In this document: one piece after another, positions 35,441 through 44,264 of the stretch | Position numbering within the stretch: position 1 is the stretch's first letter | Layout: each line of letters begins with the position of its first letter | Assembly: GCA_016211105.1 (NCBI GenBank) | Contig: JACQSX010000010.1 | Span: forward strand, 62,001-126,000 | Direction of reading: 5' to 3' | Length of the DNA: 64,000 nt | DNA from: Acidobacteriota bacterium | Lineage (GTDB): Bacteria; Acidobacteriota; UBA6911; JACQSX01 | Position numbers and translations under genes: made by a program | The notes under the pieces: generated by a model | Databases searched by the model: none | What the model saw: only the letters and a program-made list of their open reading frames with translations | Told to the model about the DNA's origin: nothing

Positions 35441-37750
35441 ATGTTTTCGTGTAGAGACGCCCCGGCGGGGCGTCTCTACGGTGCACGTCGGTACTGTTTG
35501 TGTTGCTACAGTGCAGTCGTTGCCTTTCTTTTGCTCTGCCTCTTGATCGCATCGCCTGGCTACGGCTACGGTCAGGGAACTGCTTACGGCAACGCGGGCA
35601 CCCACGGCAAGAAAACAATCCAGGCGGTGCGCACAGAATTGCCGGTCGTTCTGGACGGAAAACTGGACGAACCGGTCTGGTGGCAAGCTCCGGTCTCGCT
35701 GGGGTTCGTTCAGAAAGACCCAAAGGAGGGAGAACCGTCGACAGAAAGGACGGAGTTCCACGTCGTTTATACTTCTCAAACTTTGTATATCGGCGTTATT
35801 TGTTACGATTCCAACCCCCAAGACATTCTGGCGACCGAGCGGCGCCGGGACAACAACCTGGAGAACGATGACACTCTGACCATCGTTCTGGACACCTTCC
35901 ACGATCACCGTAACTCCTATTTGTTTCGGACCAATCCGCTGGGAACGCAATATGACGCCTCGGTCACCGACGAAGGGAGGAGCCTTAACGAAAACTGGGA
36001 CGAAAAATGGGAGGTCGCGTCGCAGATTCTCGAGGTCGGTTGGGTGGCGGAGTTTGCGATTCCCTTCAAGAGTCTGCGCATGGGCGAGCAAAACGAGATC
36101 CGTTGGGGATTAGATTTGGAGCGGGTAATCCGCCGCAAGAACGAATTCTCATACTGGAACGGCTATCGGCGCAGCTTCAAGTTGGAAAACGTGTCGCAGG
36201 CTGGACACTTGGATGGCTTGCAGGGCGTTGATCCGGGGATGCGGATGCGGGTCAAGCCTTTCACGGTCGGGGGATTTCAGCAATCTTCCAGTCTGTCGCG
36301 CCATAGCTTCCGCAACGCCTCGGACATCGGTATGGAGGTGTTGAAATACCGGATCACGCCCGGCCTGACCGCCGATTTTACCTGGAATACCGACTTTGCC
36401 CAGACCGAAGTAGACGACCAACAAGTCAGTCTGGACCGCTTTCCACTGTTCTATCCCGAGAAAAGGGAATTCTTTCTGGAAGGGGCAGGCATCTTTGAGT
36501 TTGGTCGTGCCAGGGCTGAATTTGTCCCCGAGATGAGACTGCTCCACACGCGGCGGATTGGGATGACTCCCGATAGCAGCGCGCAGGTACCGATGACCGC
36601 AGGAGCTCGCATGACCGGCAACTGGCAAGGCTTCACCCTCGGTCTAATGAACGTGCAGACCGAAGCTCTTGAGTCGCATGATGTTTCGGCGAGCAATTAC
36701 AGTGTGGTCCGAGTCAAGCGGAATGTGCTGGATCGTTCCTTCTTGGGCGGATTTATCCTCAACCGGGAGGTGGGTGAAAGCGCGGACTTCAATCGGGTTT
36801 ATGGCCTGGACGCCAACTTTACCTTCCGCAAGTACCTTCAGATACTAGGTACGTGGGTTACTTCAGACCAGCCAGGCTCTCGGCGCGACAACTCGCTGGC
36901 CAACGGCAGCATCTGGTGGGACACCGACTTTTGGGCCGCCGGCTTGGAGTTCGTTTCTGTGGAGCCGAATTTTCGTAATGATCTGGGCTTCCTCCGCCGC
37001 AAAGACTGGCGCCGCCACACTGCCAGTTTTGCGATCAACCCGCGTCCCAAGAGTGGACCCATCCGCCGGATTTGGATCAACCCTCGGTTCGATTACGAAA
37101 CCGACAGTCAGTGGCGGTTCGACCGCCGCCTCGCTCACTTCCACACCCGCGTGGAGTTCCACAGCGGCGACTCCATTGGCATTTCGCCACATCTGCCCAG
37201 GGAAAGGCTGGTCAAACCCTTTGTGCTGCGCTATCGGGTGGCCGAGGTGGCTGCCGATGGCCAACTGCGCAAGGAGCCGCTGGTGGTGGTCCCGGCCGGG
37301 GAGTACAAGTGGGCGTATGTCCGGTTGCGCTATACCGCCAATCCAGCCCGCCGGCTCTCGGGCTTCGTTGAGGTGTCTCCGACTCCCGGTTATTACGGCG
37401 GGGACCTGGTCGAATATATTTTCAGTCCCCAACTCAAAGTAACCGATAAGCTGGCGGTGGAAGTGAGCTACCGGATCAACGACGGGCGGGTCGCGGAAAC
37501 CGATTTCACCGACCATGTGGTCAATTTCCGCGTCCACTACAATTTCAGCAATCAGTGGCTGACCACCACGACCGTTCAATACAACAACGCGGATGCCTTT
37601 GCCGGACTGAACTTCCGCTTGAACTATATCTTTCGCCCCGGCGACGATTTTTTCCTCGTGTATAACGAAGGACGGCGGCTTGGAGATGTCTTCGAGGACA
37701 GGAAGGACCGCACCCTCCAGGTGAAGTTCACTTATTCTTTTGACTTCTAG
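35441..37750 (+). CDS. DUF5916 / CBM9-like outer-membrane-type protein
   Basis: Secreted protein of about 769 residues. A hydrophobic signal segment (AVVAFLLLCLLIASPG, about residues 24-40) is followed by a carbohydrate-binding family 9-like domain (VVLDGKLDEPVWWQAPVSLG, about 60-250). The long C-terminal DUF5916 region has alternating beta-strands and ends in an aromatic residue (SYSFDF), consistent with an outer-membrane beta-barrel. The signature FPLFYPEKREFFLEGAGIF is typical of DUF5916. The start ATG has AGGAGG eight bases upstream. Ten bases into the gene lies a perfect 29-base palindrome that becomes part of the leader peptide. Substrate and function are unknown. Confidence 0.83.
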   Translation: MFSCRDAPAGRLYGARRYCLCCYSAVVAFLLLCLLIASPGYGYGQGTAYGNAGTHGKKTIQAVRTELPVVLDGKLDEPVWWQAPVSLGFVQKDPKEGEPSTERTEFHVVYTSQTLYIGVICYDSNPQDILATERRRDNNLENDDTLTIVLDTFHDHRNSYLFRTNPLGTQYDASVTDEGRSLNENWDEKWEVASQILEVGWVAEFAIPFKSLRMGEQNEIRWGLDLERVIRRKNEFSYWNGYRRSFKLENVSQAGHLDGLQGVDPGMRMRVKPFTVGGFQQSSSLSRHSFRNASDIGMEVLKYRITPGLTADFTWNTDFAQTEVDDQQVSLDRFPLFYPEKREFFLEGAGIFEFGRARAEFVPEMRLLHTRRIGMTPDSSAQVPMTAGARMTGNWQGFTLGLMNVQTEALESHDVSASNYSVVRVKRNVLDRSFLGGFILNREVGESADFNRVYGLDANFTFRKYLQILGTWVTSDQPGSRRDNSLANGSIWWDTDFWAAGLEFVSVEPNFRNDLGFLRRKDWRRHTASFAINPRPKSGPIRRIWINPRFDYETDSQWRFDRRLAHFHTRVEFHSGDSIGISPHLPRERLVKPFVLRYRVAEVAADGQLRKEPLVVVPAGEYKWAYVRLRYTANPARRLSGFVEVSPTPGYYGGDLVEYIFSPQLKVTDKLAVEVSYRINDGRVAETDFTDHVVNFRVHYNFSNQWLTTTTVQYNNADAFAGLNFRLNYIFRPGDDFFLVYNEGRRLGDVFEDRKDRTLQVKFTYSFDF
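35451..35479. repeat. REP-like palindrome inside a coding start
   Basis: Thirteen bases GTAGAGACGCCCC, a three-base loop GGC and the exact complement of the arm. It lies within codons 4-13 of the DUF5916 gene and encodes the leader residues RDAPAGRLYG. The form resembles mobile GC-rich palindromes known from several bacterial phyla. Confidence 0.8.
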
Positions 37751-39064
37751 TTACTGCATCGCTGCCTTCTTACTTGAAAACCAAAAATAAAAAGGCAGGC
37801 CCATGGCTACGGTAGCAACCCCCAAAAGCGATGGGATGGGCTTTTCCCAAAAAGTGTAAATCAGAATCCAGAAAGAAACGGTTACAAACAGTCCCGGGAC
37901 CACGGGATAACCCAAGACAAGTCTGCGATGGGCCGGGAGAAACAGTGAGGAAACGGCCAGCATTGCAAAGAACACCAGGACAAATCCGGCATACTCGATG
38001 AGACTTTCAAACGTCCCACTTAGAATCAACAGACACGTCCAGGCCCCTTGGAGATAAATCGATCGTACCGGGGTGTCAAAAACTGGGTGGACTTGGGCAA
38101 AGAAAGAAAACAGATTCCTATCACGTGCCATTGCAAAGTAAACTCGCGGGCCCACAAATGTCATCGCGCTTGCCGAGGCCAGGATCGAAATTGCCATCAT
38201 GGCTGCAAAAAATGCGGCGGCTCGTGATCCCAGCAACGCCGTTGCAGCTTTTGCTCCAATGGGCAACACGTTCATCATCTCCCCGATTGGCAGCGCATAA
38301 ACGTAGAGCGCATTCAAAGCAATGTATATGACCGTCACGGAGATGGTTCCGATCAGCAGCGAGCGGGTGACGTTGCGCTCCGGCTCTTTAATCTCTTCGG
38401 CAATATAGGCAGCAGCATTCCAGCCGCTGTAACCGTACAGCACAAAGATAAGCGAAACTGCGGCATTTCCCCATAGGAAGTCCGGCGACACGACAAAGTG
38501 GCCCCAATGGCCGCGGCCGAAAACGAAGCCTGTCAGGACAAAAAGGAAAATGAATCCGACTTCGACGACAATGGCCGCGCCTTGAAAGAAATTCCCCACT
38601 TTCCAGCTTGCTGAGTGGATGACCATCAAGGTGATGGCCGCCAGACAAGCCGCCACTTGATTGGTATTTAAGGAAATCGGGCTGGCCTGCAGAATCGGAT
38701 GGGACCTCGATATACCGGGGAAAAAGAAGCCCAGATACTCGGCAAACGCAATGCACGCTGCCGCTACGGGCGCGGCGAAGCCAACCCAGAAAGAGGCCCA
38801 GCCGGAGAGGAAACCCCAAACGGCTCCGTAGCTTTCACGTAGGTAGATGTACTCTGCTCCAGACTCCGGATAACGCGAAGCCAGCGCAGAGTAGCAAAGC
38901 GCCCCGCAAGCGGCCAAGATGCCTCCCGCGATCCAGAGCGACAAGAGGGCCGGCGCTGAAGGGACCATCGCCGCCATGAAGCCCGTAGTGGTGAAAATGC
39001 CCGTGCCCACCATATTTGCAATCACCACTCCGGTGGTCGGTATCAGCCCATACTTTCGAAGCAT
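37751..39064 (-). CDS. APC-family amino acid permease
   Basis: Inner-membrane transporter of about 437 residues with twelve predicted helices, of the amino acid-polyamine-organocation superfamily. The first helix has the unwound Gly motif ANMVGTGIFTTTG (G-S/T-G-I/F), followed by SLWIAGGILAACGALCYSAL and YPESGAEYIYLRESYG, both family hallmarks. The ATG at 39064 starts MLRKYGLIP; an in-frame GTG at 39100 is less likely. Its stop directly abuts the stop of the convergent DUF5916 gene with no base between, so no terminator can lie between them. The substrate is not predictable. Confidence 0.88.
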   Translation of the reverse strand: MLRKYGLIPTTGVVIANMVGTGIFTTTGFMAAMVPSAPALLSLWIAGGILAACGALCYSALASRYPESGAEYIYLRESYGAVWGFLSGWASFWVGFAAPVAAACIAFAEYLGFFFPGISRSHPILQASPISLNTNQVAACLAAITLMVIHSASWKVGNFFQGAAIVVEVGFIFLFVLTGFVFGRGHWGHFVVSPDFLWGNAAVSLIFVLYGYSGWNAAAYIAEEIKEPERNVTRSLLIGTISVTVIYIALNALYVYALPIGEMMNVLPIGAKAATALLGSRAAAFFAAMMAISILASASAMTFVGPRVYFAMARDRNLFSFFAQVHPVFDTPVRSIYLQGAWTCLLILSGTFESLIEYAGFVLVFFAMLAVSSLFLPAHRRLVLGYPVVPGLFVTVSFWILIYTFWEKPIPSLLGVATVAMGLPFYFWFSSKKAAMQ

Positions 39065-39130
39065 GGAGAGAGATTGTAACTTACCGGGAAACTTGCGCAC
39101 CTGGGATTATTCAATCGGGACCTCGTTTTC

Positions 39131-39160
39131 TTGACAAATCGCTCCGGCGCCCTTTACTAT
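39131..39160 (+). promoter_or_regulatory. Sigma-70-type promoter for the FmdB-like gene
   Basis: TTGACA at 39,131-39,136, an 18-base spacer and TACTAT at 39,155-39,160, 67 bases before the start of the zinc-ribbon gene. Confidence 0.65.
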
Positions 39161-39226
39161 GAGGATTGTTAGGATGGCTGCCGGCCCGCAATTCGCGCCA
39201 ATAACGTGTTTCAGGAGGAATGTGTA

Positions 39227-39547
39227 ATGCCTTTGTACGAATATCGCTGTTCCAAGTGCGGGGATACCTTTGAGATCATCCAGAAGTTCTCAGATCTCCC
39301 CTTGGAAACGTGCTCAAAGTGCGGTGGCAAGGTTCAGAAACTGCTTTCAAGCCCGGCGATCCAGTTTAAGGGCACCGGATGGTACGTTACCGATTACTCC
39401 CGCAAAAATGGCGAAAGCGTTAACAGCAAGTCGAAAGTGGGAGAACCGGGCAAGGATGCAAGCTCTGGGAATATCAATGGAGGGAAGCCGTCCAGCGACT
39501 CGGCAGGCAGCACAACCTCGAAGGAGAAGACATCAACGGCGGGCTAA
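39227..39547 (+). CDS. FmdB-type zinc ribbon protein
   Basis: Small protein of 106 residues. The N-terminal half is the FmdB/CxxC_CxxC_SSSS zinc ribbon: MPLYEYRCSKCGDTFEII, a second pair in ETCSKCGGKV, and the conserved tail LSSPAIQFKGTGWYVTDY. The C-terminal half is low-complexity, rich in Ser, Gly and Lys. The ATG at 39227 has CAGGAGGA seven bases upstream; a frame extension to 39206 is not needed. It has its own promoter. These proteins are widespread; a precise role is not known, though regulation is often proposed. Confidence 0.88.
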   Translation: MPLYEYRCSKCGDTFEIIQKFSDLPLETCSKCGGKVQKLLSSPAIQFKGTGWYVTDYSRKNGESVNSKSKVGEPGKDASSGNINGGKPSSDSAGSTTSKEKTSTAG

Positions 39548-39677
39548 CGGACTGAAACACCGGAACTGCAGACGCGACAATGTCGCGGCACGAGACGGTT
39601 TTTGCGGCAAATGATCTGACCTCCAAGACAGACGCGTCGCAGTAAATACTTTCCAGCGGTAGCGCAGAACTGACACA

Positions 39678-39790
39678 TCGAGAGTCCGCTTGCTTACGCG
39701 CGGCTCGGACGTTCTCTATCGCGGCTCGGCCGACTTACTCACTTCGTTGCCTGCTTTGGACAGGTGTAAACGATACGCCCCTCGGTGATC
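39678..39790 (+). repeat. Inverted-repeat element, family B, truncated copy
   Basis: Starts TCGAGAGTCCGCTTGCTTAC, matching both ends of the element at 53,993-54,158, and the interior (around GATACGCCC) is also similar. No right inverted end is seen, so it looks truncated. It lies about 130 bases after the FmdB-like stop. The preceding bases CAGAACTGA are shared with the other copy. Confidence 0.6.
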
Positions 39791-39816
39791 TTGGATGCAT
39801 TGATTTGCCATCGCAA

Positions 39817-40713
39817 TCACGATTTTGACGTTTTCTCATTAAGGCAGGGGAGGGTTCGCAAGTACTCCCTGAGAGCTGGGCCTAGATCCCCCCGCTTGAG
39901 CGCGAACTCCACAGTAGCCTTCAAGAACTCCAACTTATCGCCGGCGTCGAAGCGTTTCCCTTCGAACCTGAAAGCGTAAACCCGTTCCGTTTCCAACAAG
40001 TGTCGAATTCCGTCGGTGAGTTGGATCTCTCCACCTGCGCCGGGTCTGGTTTCTTCCAAGGCGCGAAAGATCGCGGGACTCAAGATATAACGTCCGATGA
40101 CCGCCAGCCGGGAAGGAGCATCTTCAGGAGACGGCTTTTCGATCATGTCCCGGATTCGAAACACCCGCCCGCCATTGGCTGCGTCCTTTCGTATCTCGAT
40201 GATGCCGTATCGGCTGACCGCCTCGCGCTCCACTTCCATGACCGCCAGGATCGAACCGCCGGTGGTGTTGTAGACATCCAACATCTGTTTCATGCAAGGA
40301 ACCGCCGCGTCGATGATGTCGTCACCCAGAAACACTGCAAAGGGCTCTTCGCCCACCAGGGTCTCAGCCATCAGGACGGCATGGCCCAAGCCAAGCGCCT
40401 CCTTCTGGCGCACGTAGGCAACGTGAATCATGTCGGAGATTTGCCTGACCTGTTGCAGTAAGTCCAGCTTGTTGCGCGCAGTCAAGATTGCTTCCAGTTC
40501 ATAGGAAACGTCGAAGTGATCCTCGATGGCATTCTTACCGCGGCCAGTCACCAGGATGATGTTATCCAGTCCAGCCTGCACCGCCTCCTCTACGACGTAT
40601 TGAATGATCGGCTTGTCTACGAGGGTCAGCATCTCTTTGGGCTGCGCTTTGGTGGCGGGCAAGAATCGAGTACCCAATCCCGCAGCTGGAAAGACCGCTT
40701 TACGAATCTTCAC
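39817..40713 (-). CDS. galU: UTP-glucose-1-phosphate uridylyltransferase
   Basis: Makes UDP-glucose from UTP and glucose 1-phosphate in the cytoplasm, supplying sugar donors to glycans such as that of the upstream locus. The 298-residue protein has the expected length. Marks are VFPAAGLGTRFLPATKAQPK (nucleotide loop with catalytic Arg/Lys), VDKPIIQYVVEEAV, FAVFLGDDIID and IEKPSPEDAPS. It is divergent from serS with a 166-base spacer that should hold both promoters. The call is secure; sequence alone cannot exclude a paralogue for another sugar. Confidence 0.94.
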   Translation of the reverse strand: MKIRKAVFPAAGLGTRFLPATKAQPKEMLTLVDKPIIQYVVEEAVQAGLDNIILVTGRGKNAIEDHFDVSYELEAILTARNKLDLLQQVRQISDMIHVAYVRQKEALGLGHAVLMAETLVGEEPFAVFLGDDIIDAAVPCMKQMLDVYNTTGGSILAVMEVEREAVSRYGIIEIRKDAANGGRVFRIRDMIEKPSPEDAPSRLAVIGRYILSPAIFRALEETRPGAGGEIQLTDGIRHLLETERVYAFRFEGKRFDAGDKLEFLKATVEFALKRGDLGPALREYLRTLPCLNEKTSKS

Positions 40714-40879
40714 ACTCTCTTCCTTGATTTCCTCAAAACTTCATCACGGGGCCGCCGGTCACAAAGTGTACAATATCGCGTCGCTCTCTGCGTACCCTTG
40801 TCCGCTTGGGTTCATTGTTTCACAAAACCCGCGTTGGGGCCAATGGCAGGTGGTCAATGACTGAGAGAGTATAGCTGAA

Positions 40880-42151
40880 ATGTTGGATCGAACTTTCATT
40901 CGAGAAAATATTGATCGGGTTCGAATGGCCTTGGGGAATCGCCACTCGGATGTGGATCTTTCCCAGTTTCAAAATCTGGATGCTTGTGAGCGCACATTCC
41001 GCAAGGAAGCGGAAGAACTCCGGGCAAAGCGTAACAGTGTCAGCGAACAAATCGGCCGCCTTACTCGACAAGGCCAGGATACGACAATCCTGAGAAAGGA
41101 AATGCGCGAAGTGGGAGACCGTATCAAATACCTGGAAGAAGAACTGGTGAGGCTGGAAGCATCGTTGAGTCAGTTTTTGCACTCCATTCCTAATGTACCG
41201 AACTCCAGCGTGCCCATCGGCCCGGACGAGAGCGCCAACCAGGTGATTCGCAGAGTGGGCGAGCTGCGGGCGATGGAGTTTGCTCCGAAGGATCATGTAG
41301 AACTGGGCGCCAGGTTGGGCATTCTGGACATAGAGCGCGCGACCAAGATCACTGGTGCGCGCTTTGCAAATTATTGGGGTCTGGGAGCCCGACTGGAGCG
41401 GGCGCTCATTACCTTCATGTTAGACGTGCATACGCGCGAGCATGGATATCAAGAGGTGTTGCCTCCGTTCATGGTGAACGATCAGGCCTTATTTGGGACC
41501 GGCCAGCTTCCAAAGTTTGCCGCTGACCTTTTTAAAATCGAGGGATTCAACTATTATCTCGTCCCCACTGCAGAAGTTCCCGTTACCAATCTTTACAGGG
41601 ATGAGGTCTTAGAGGGTGAAAAGCTCCCTGTGAAGTTGACTGCTTACACCCCATGTTTTCGTAGCGAGGCTGGGTCTTATGGAAAAGATACCCGTGGGCT
41701 GATCCGCCAACACCAGTTTAACAAAGTAGAACTGGTCTGTTTTTGCCGCCCGGAAGACTCCTATGATGAGCTGGAGAAGCTGACGGCGGCGGCAGAGACG
41801 ATCTTGCAAAGACTCGAGCTTCCCTATCAGGTTGTGGCACTGAGCACGGGCGATCTCGGTTTTGCCTCTGCCAAGACGTATGATCTTGAAGTTTGGCTTC
41901 CCAGCCAGCGACGTTATCGCGAAATTTCCTCTTGCAGCAACTTTGAAGATTTTCAGGCGCGCCGCGCCAACATTCGCTTTCGCCCGGATCCGCAATCAAA
42001 AGCCAGACTCGTGCACACGTTAAACGGTTCCGGATTGGCTGTGGGACGAACCTGGGTCGCGGTGGTGGAGAACTACCAGCAAGGGGATGGATCGGTAAAG
42101 ATCCCGGAAGTGCTGGTATCTTACATGGATGGAACTCGTGAGATTCGATGA
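40880..42151 (+). CDS. serS: Seryl-tRNA synthetase
   Basis: Charges tRNA-Ser with serine. The 423-residue protein is full length. It has the N-terminal long-helix coiled-coil arm (about residues 25-105) that contacts the tRNA variable arm, then the class II catalytic core. Motif 2 is in [17 protein letters not shown] and motif 3 in [18 protein letters not shown]. The TAEVPVTN serine-site segment is also present. There is no T-box-like leader in the 166 bases upstream. The gene converges on efp, with a family A repeat element between. Confidence 0.96.
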   Translation: MLDRTFIRENIDRVRMALGNRHSDVDLSQFQNLDACERTFRKEAEELRAKRNSVSEQIGRLTRQGQDTTILRKEMREVGDRIKYLEEELVRLEASLSQFLHSIPNVPNSSVPIGPDESANQVIRRVGELRAMEFAPKDHVELGARLGILDIERATKITGARFANYWGLGARLERALITFMLDVHTREHGYQEVLPPFMVNDQALFGTGQLPKFAADLFKIEGFNYYLVPTAEVPVTNLYRDEVLEGEKLPVKLTAYTPCFRSEAGSYGKDTRGLIRQHQFNKVELVCFCRPEDSYDELEKLTAAAETILQRLELPYQVVALSTGDLGFASAKTYDLEVWLPSQRRYREISSCSNFEDFQARRANIRFRPDPQSKARLVHTLNGSGLAVGRTWVAVVENYQQGDGSVKIPEVLVSYMDGTREIR

Positions 42152-42208
42152 GATCTTCGAAGGGTTAAAAGTCAGCGCAACTTCATTCTGACCTTCCGAC
42201 TCCCCTGA

Positions 42209-42483
42209 GTACCTCGATTCATAAATACGATGACGTTTGCTGCGAGTGCGATGGCCCTGATTTCGCGGAGTGACGACGAGTCAATGCGGGGTGCCCATTG
42301 GCGAGGAGGAGCGACAAGGAAAGCGGGGCCATCCCGCCGCAACCCTCCAGGCTGATGGGGGTTGCGGACGATCTCGGCGTCGCTCGTTGTCGCCGATGTC
42401 CCCTGCATCGCCTCCTCCTCGCTCCTGCATCTCGCCGCGCAAGCCTCATCAACAAACGTTACCGTATTTATGAATCGAGGTAC
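42209..42483 (-). repeat. Inverted-repeat element, family A, copy 2
   Basis: 275 bases, in opposite orientation to the copy at 17,940-18,212 and about 96 percent identical by eye (about eleven substitutions and one two-base indel). The ends are GTACCTCGATTCATAAATAC and its complement, flanked by CTGA and CTAG. The right end directly abuts the efp stop codon at 42,484-42,486. Seen from efp, the element has the same orientation that copy 1 has from the sugar transferase gene. The element separates convergent serS and efp. Confidence 0.8.
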
Positions 42484-43044
42484 CTAGCGAGCCCGCTCGA
42501 CGTAGCGGCCGTCAATCGGATCGACCCGAATCCGTTCCCCCTCTTTTATGAATGGCGGGACCTGAACCACAACTCCAGTCTCCAGCTTGGCTGGTTTGGT
42601 GACGTTACTGATCGTAGCCCCTTTTAGTTCTGGTTCGGTTTCAACCACCTTGAGTTCTACGACCGGGGGAAGTTCAATTCCGATCGGGTTTCCTTCAAAA
42701 AATTCTACCTTAATTCTCAAGTTTTGAATCAGATAGTCAACCGCCGCCCCCAACATTTCGCTGTCCAGAGCGACTTGTTCGAAATTTTCCATGTTCATGA
42801 AATAGTGCATGTGGCCGTCGCTGTAAAGGTATTCCATCTCATGCTCTTCCAGTGAAGCTCTCGAGACCTCGTCACTGGCTCGAAACCGAACGTCAATGCT
42901 GGCTCTTGTCTTTAGATTGCGCAGCTTGGTTTGCACCATGGCGCGCAAATTTCCGGGCGTGTGGTGATGAAAGTCGAGCACCCGGTGAGGCGTCCCCTCA
43001 TAAACCAAAATCATGCCTTTTCGAATTCGAGTCGCAGGAATCAT
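42484..43044 (-). CDS. efp: Elongation factor P
   Basis: Three-domain translation factor of 186 residues that binds ribosomes stalled on proline runs and promotes peptide-bond formation. It starts [17 protein letters not shown], and the ATG has GGAGAGAGGA just upstream. A longer frame back to 43,179 has no family similarity. Domain III ends in the usual [16 protein letters not shown]. The tip of domain I reads [10 protein letters not shown]. The residue that is Lys (E. coli type) or Arg (Pseudomonas type) in modified EF-Ps is Asn32 here, so the EpmA lysylation and EarP rhamnosylation routes do not apply. The gene body ends at a repeat element. Confidence 0.95.
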   Translation of the reverse strand: MIPATRIRKGMILVYEGTPHRVLDFHHHTPGNLRAMVQTKLRNLKTRASIDVRFRASDEVSRASLEEHEMEYLYSDGHMHYFMNMENFEQVALDSEMLGAAVDYLIQNLRIKVEFFEGNPIGIELPPVVELKVVETEPELKGATISNVTKPAKLETGVVVQVPPFIKEGERIRVDPIDGRYVERAR

Positions 43045-43538
43045 TCCTCTCTCCGATACGATTTTGCAGCGGTGGCAGAAAAGTACTTCCCCTGAGAATA
43101 CGTGAAAAAGTAAGGGCGTACTACAGCTCTGACCCTTTCGTGCTTCCGAATCCGACCCCCCTCTCTTAAAGCCGACCAATTAAGTCGACTTTAGTTGCCT
43201 TTCGGAACTGTAAGTACTTTTGCTCCAAAACATTATCTTAGCACGCTCCGATGTCCTCCGGCAATGATTCCACTCGCTCGGCTCGGTTGCTGCGAGGGAC
43301 CCCCAAGAAAATCCTAGATTTGTACAATGAGACTTGTGGAAAAAATGTCTCGTAGTTAACTTGTTTATTTTCAGTATATTACTGATGTAAATGGCACTGA
43401 GATGATTCTTTAAGGAACTACTTTTCCACAATTCGTATATAATTTGGTGGGTAAGAAGCGAAATTTCCTTGCCTTTTTTACAAAATAGTTCAAACTTGCA
43501 CTTTCTCAAGAGAAAAGTGGTCTGAGGAAGAAACGAAA
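43045..43538. other. Divergent intergenic region, AT-rich
   Basis: 494 bases between efp (minus) and the basic protein (plus). The part from 43,310 to 43,480 is AT-rich, unlike the surroundings, and contains a TATAAT at 43,438-43,443 without a good -35 partner. On the minus strand TTGCCG and TAAGAT, 18 bases apart near 43,230-43,265, are a weak candidate promoter for efp. No gene seen. Confidence 0.4.
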
Positions 43539-44096
43539 ATGAAGGTTGCCCGCAAAGTTAAGAAAACGCCGGTGAAGCGAAAGCCACCCAGGGGAAAGAC
43601 GGTAAAGAGAACCGCTAGGGCCACGGCGGTAGCAAGGGCCGAGTTAAGCTCAGCCAGGAGAGTGCGTGGCAGAGCGCGAATCAGGCGAATTCCAACCCAA
43701 TCCTCCAGGAGACGGACGCGGAGAGTCACAGTTAGAGTGAAGCCCGTCTCTGTGTCTGGGACCTTGCCGAAACCTTCTGGTGTGAACGAACTTGATAAGA
43801 AGAAAACGTTTCGGTCGCGCTCCACCCTCAACGGTTGTAGCCGGCGTAAGCTGATCGCTTTTGCCGAAGGGCGCATGGACCTAGATGAAAAGCTCGATGT
43901 CCTCTACCACCTTGATCGATGCCAAAAGTGCTGGGACGACCTGTACCTCATCCGCAAGTCCAAGAATGGTCGCTTGTATAGCCGCAAGACTCGTTCGTAT
44001 TCCGAGGCGGACATCAAGGCATTGGAAAAGGAGAGTGTTCCCGCCGAAGACGAAGACGCGTTGATAGAATCAGAAAACGCCTTTGACGTAGCGTAG
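43539..44096 (+). CDS. Basic-tailed protein with ZAS-like zinc motif
   Basis: Protein of 185 residues in three parts. Residues 1-70 are extremely rich in Lys, Arg, Thr and Pro with almost no acidic residue, like histone H1 or Alba-type DNA-binding tails. Residues 98-135 carry a Cys100 followed by His124-x3-Cys128-x2-Cys131 in YHLDRCQKCWDDL, which matches the zinc-binding anti-sigma (ZAS) pattern. The last 40 residues are acidic. No membrane helix is present, unlike most anti-sigma factors. The start has GAGGAAGAAAC upstream. I do not know the family; a DNA-associated regulator is a guess. No sigma factor gene is next to it. Confidence 0.75.
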   Translation: MKVARKVKKTPVKRKPPRGKTVKRTARATAVARAELSSARRVRGRARIRRIPTQSSRRRTRRVTVRVKPVSVSGTLPKPSGVNELDKKKTFRSRSTLNGCSRRKLIAFAEGRMDLDEKLDVLYHLDRCQKCWDDLYLIRKSKNGRLYSRKTRSYSEADIKALEKESVPAEDEDALIESENAFDVA

Positions 44097-44137
44097 GAAA
44101 GAATTCCCGCAACAGACTCTTCCAGCGTTTGAAATTC

Positions 44138-44233
44138 ATGGGCTTCTATTTTGCCCTTTTCTTCTTCATCGCCGCGGTGATTGTGGTTGCATTGTTGGTA
44201 GCGTTGTATTTCTGGGCGCTGGGAGGGGAGTGA
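44138..44233 (+). CDS. Possible small single-helix membrane protein (31 aa)
   Basis: A 31-codon frame after the basic-tailed gene. It encodes MGFYFALFFFIAAVIVVALL followed by VALYFWALGGE, an almost purely hydrophobic single helix. It begins 41 bases after the stop of the preceding gene and ends before the VWA gene's stop. No clear ribosome-binding site is seen. It may be a real microprotein or a chance hydrophobic frame. Confidence 0.35.
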   Translation: MGFYFALFFFIAAVIVVALLVALYFWALGGE

Positions 44234-44264
44234 GGAGATGGGGATTTTCGGTTCCGCACTCCGA

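Noticed and set aside
36863-37579. Long antisense frame of 238 codons in the DUF5916 gene
   Set aside because: It is the shadow of a GC-rich coding gene; the sense frame has the signal peptide and family motifs.
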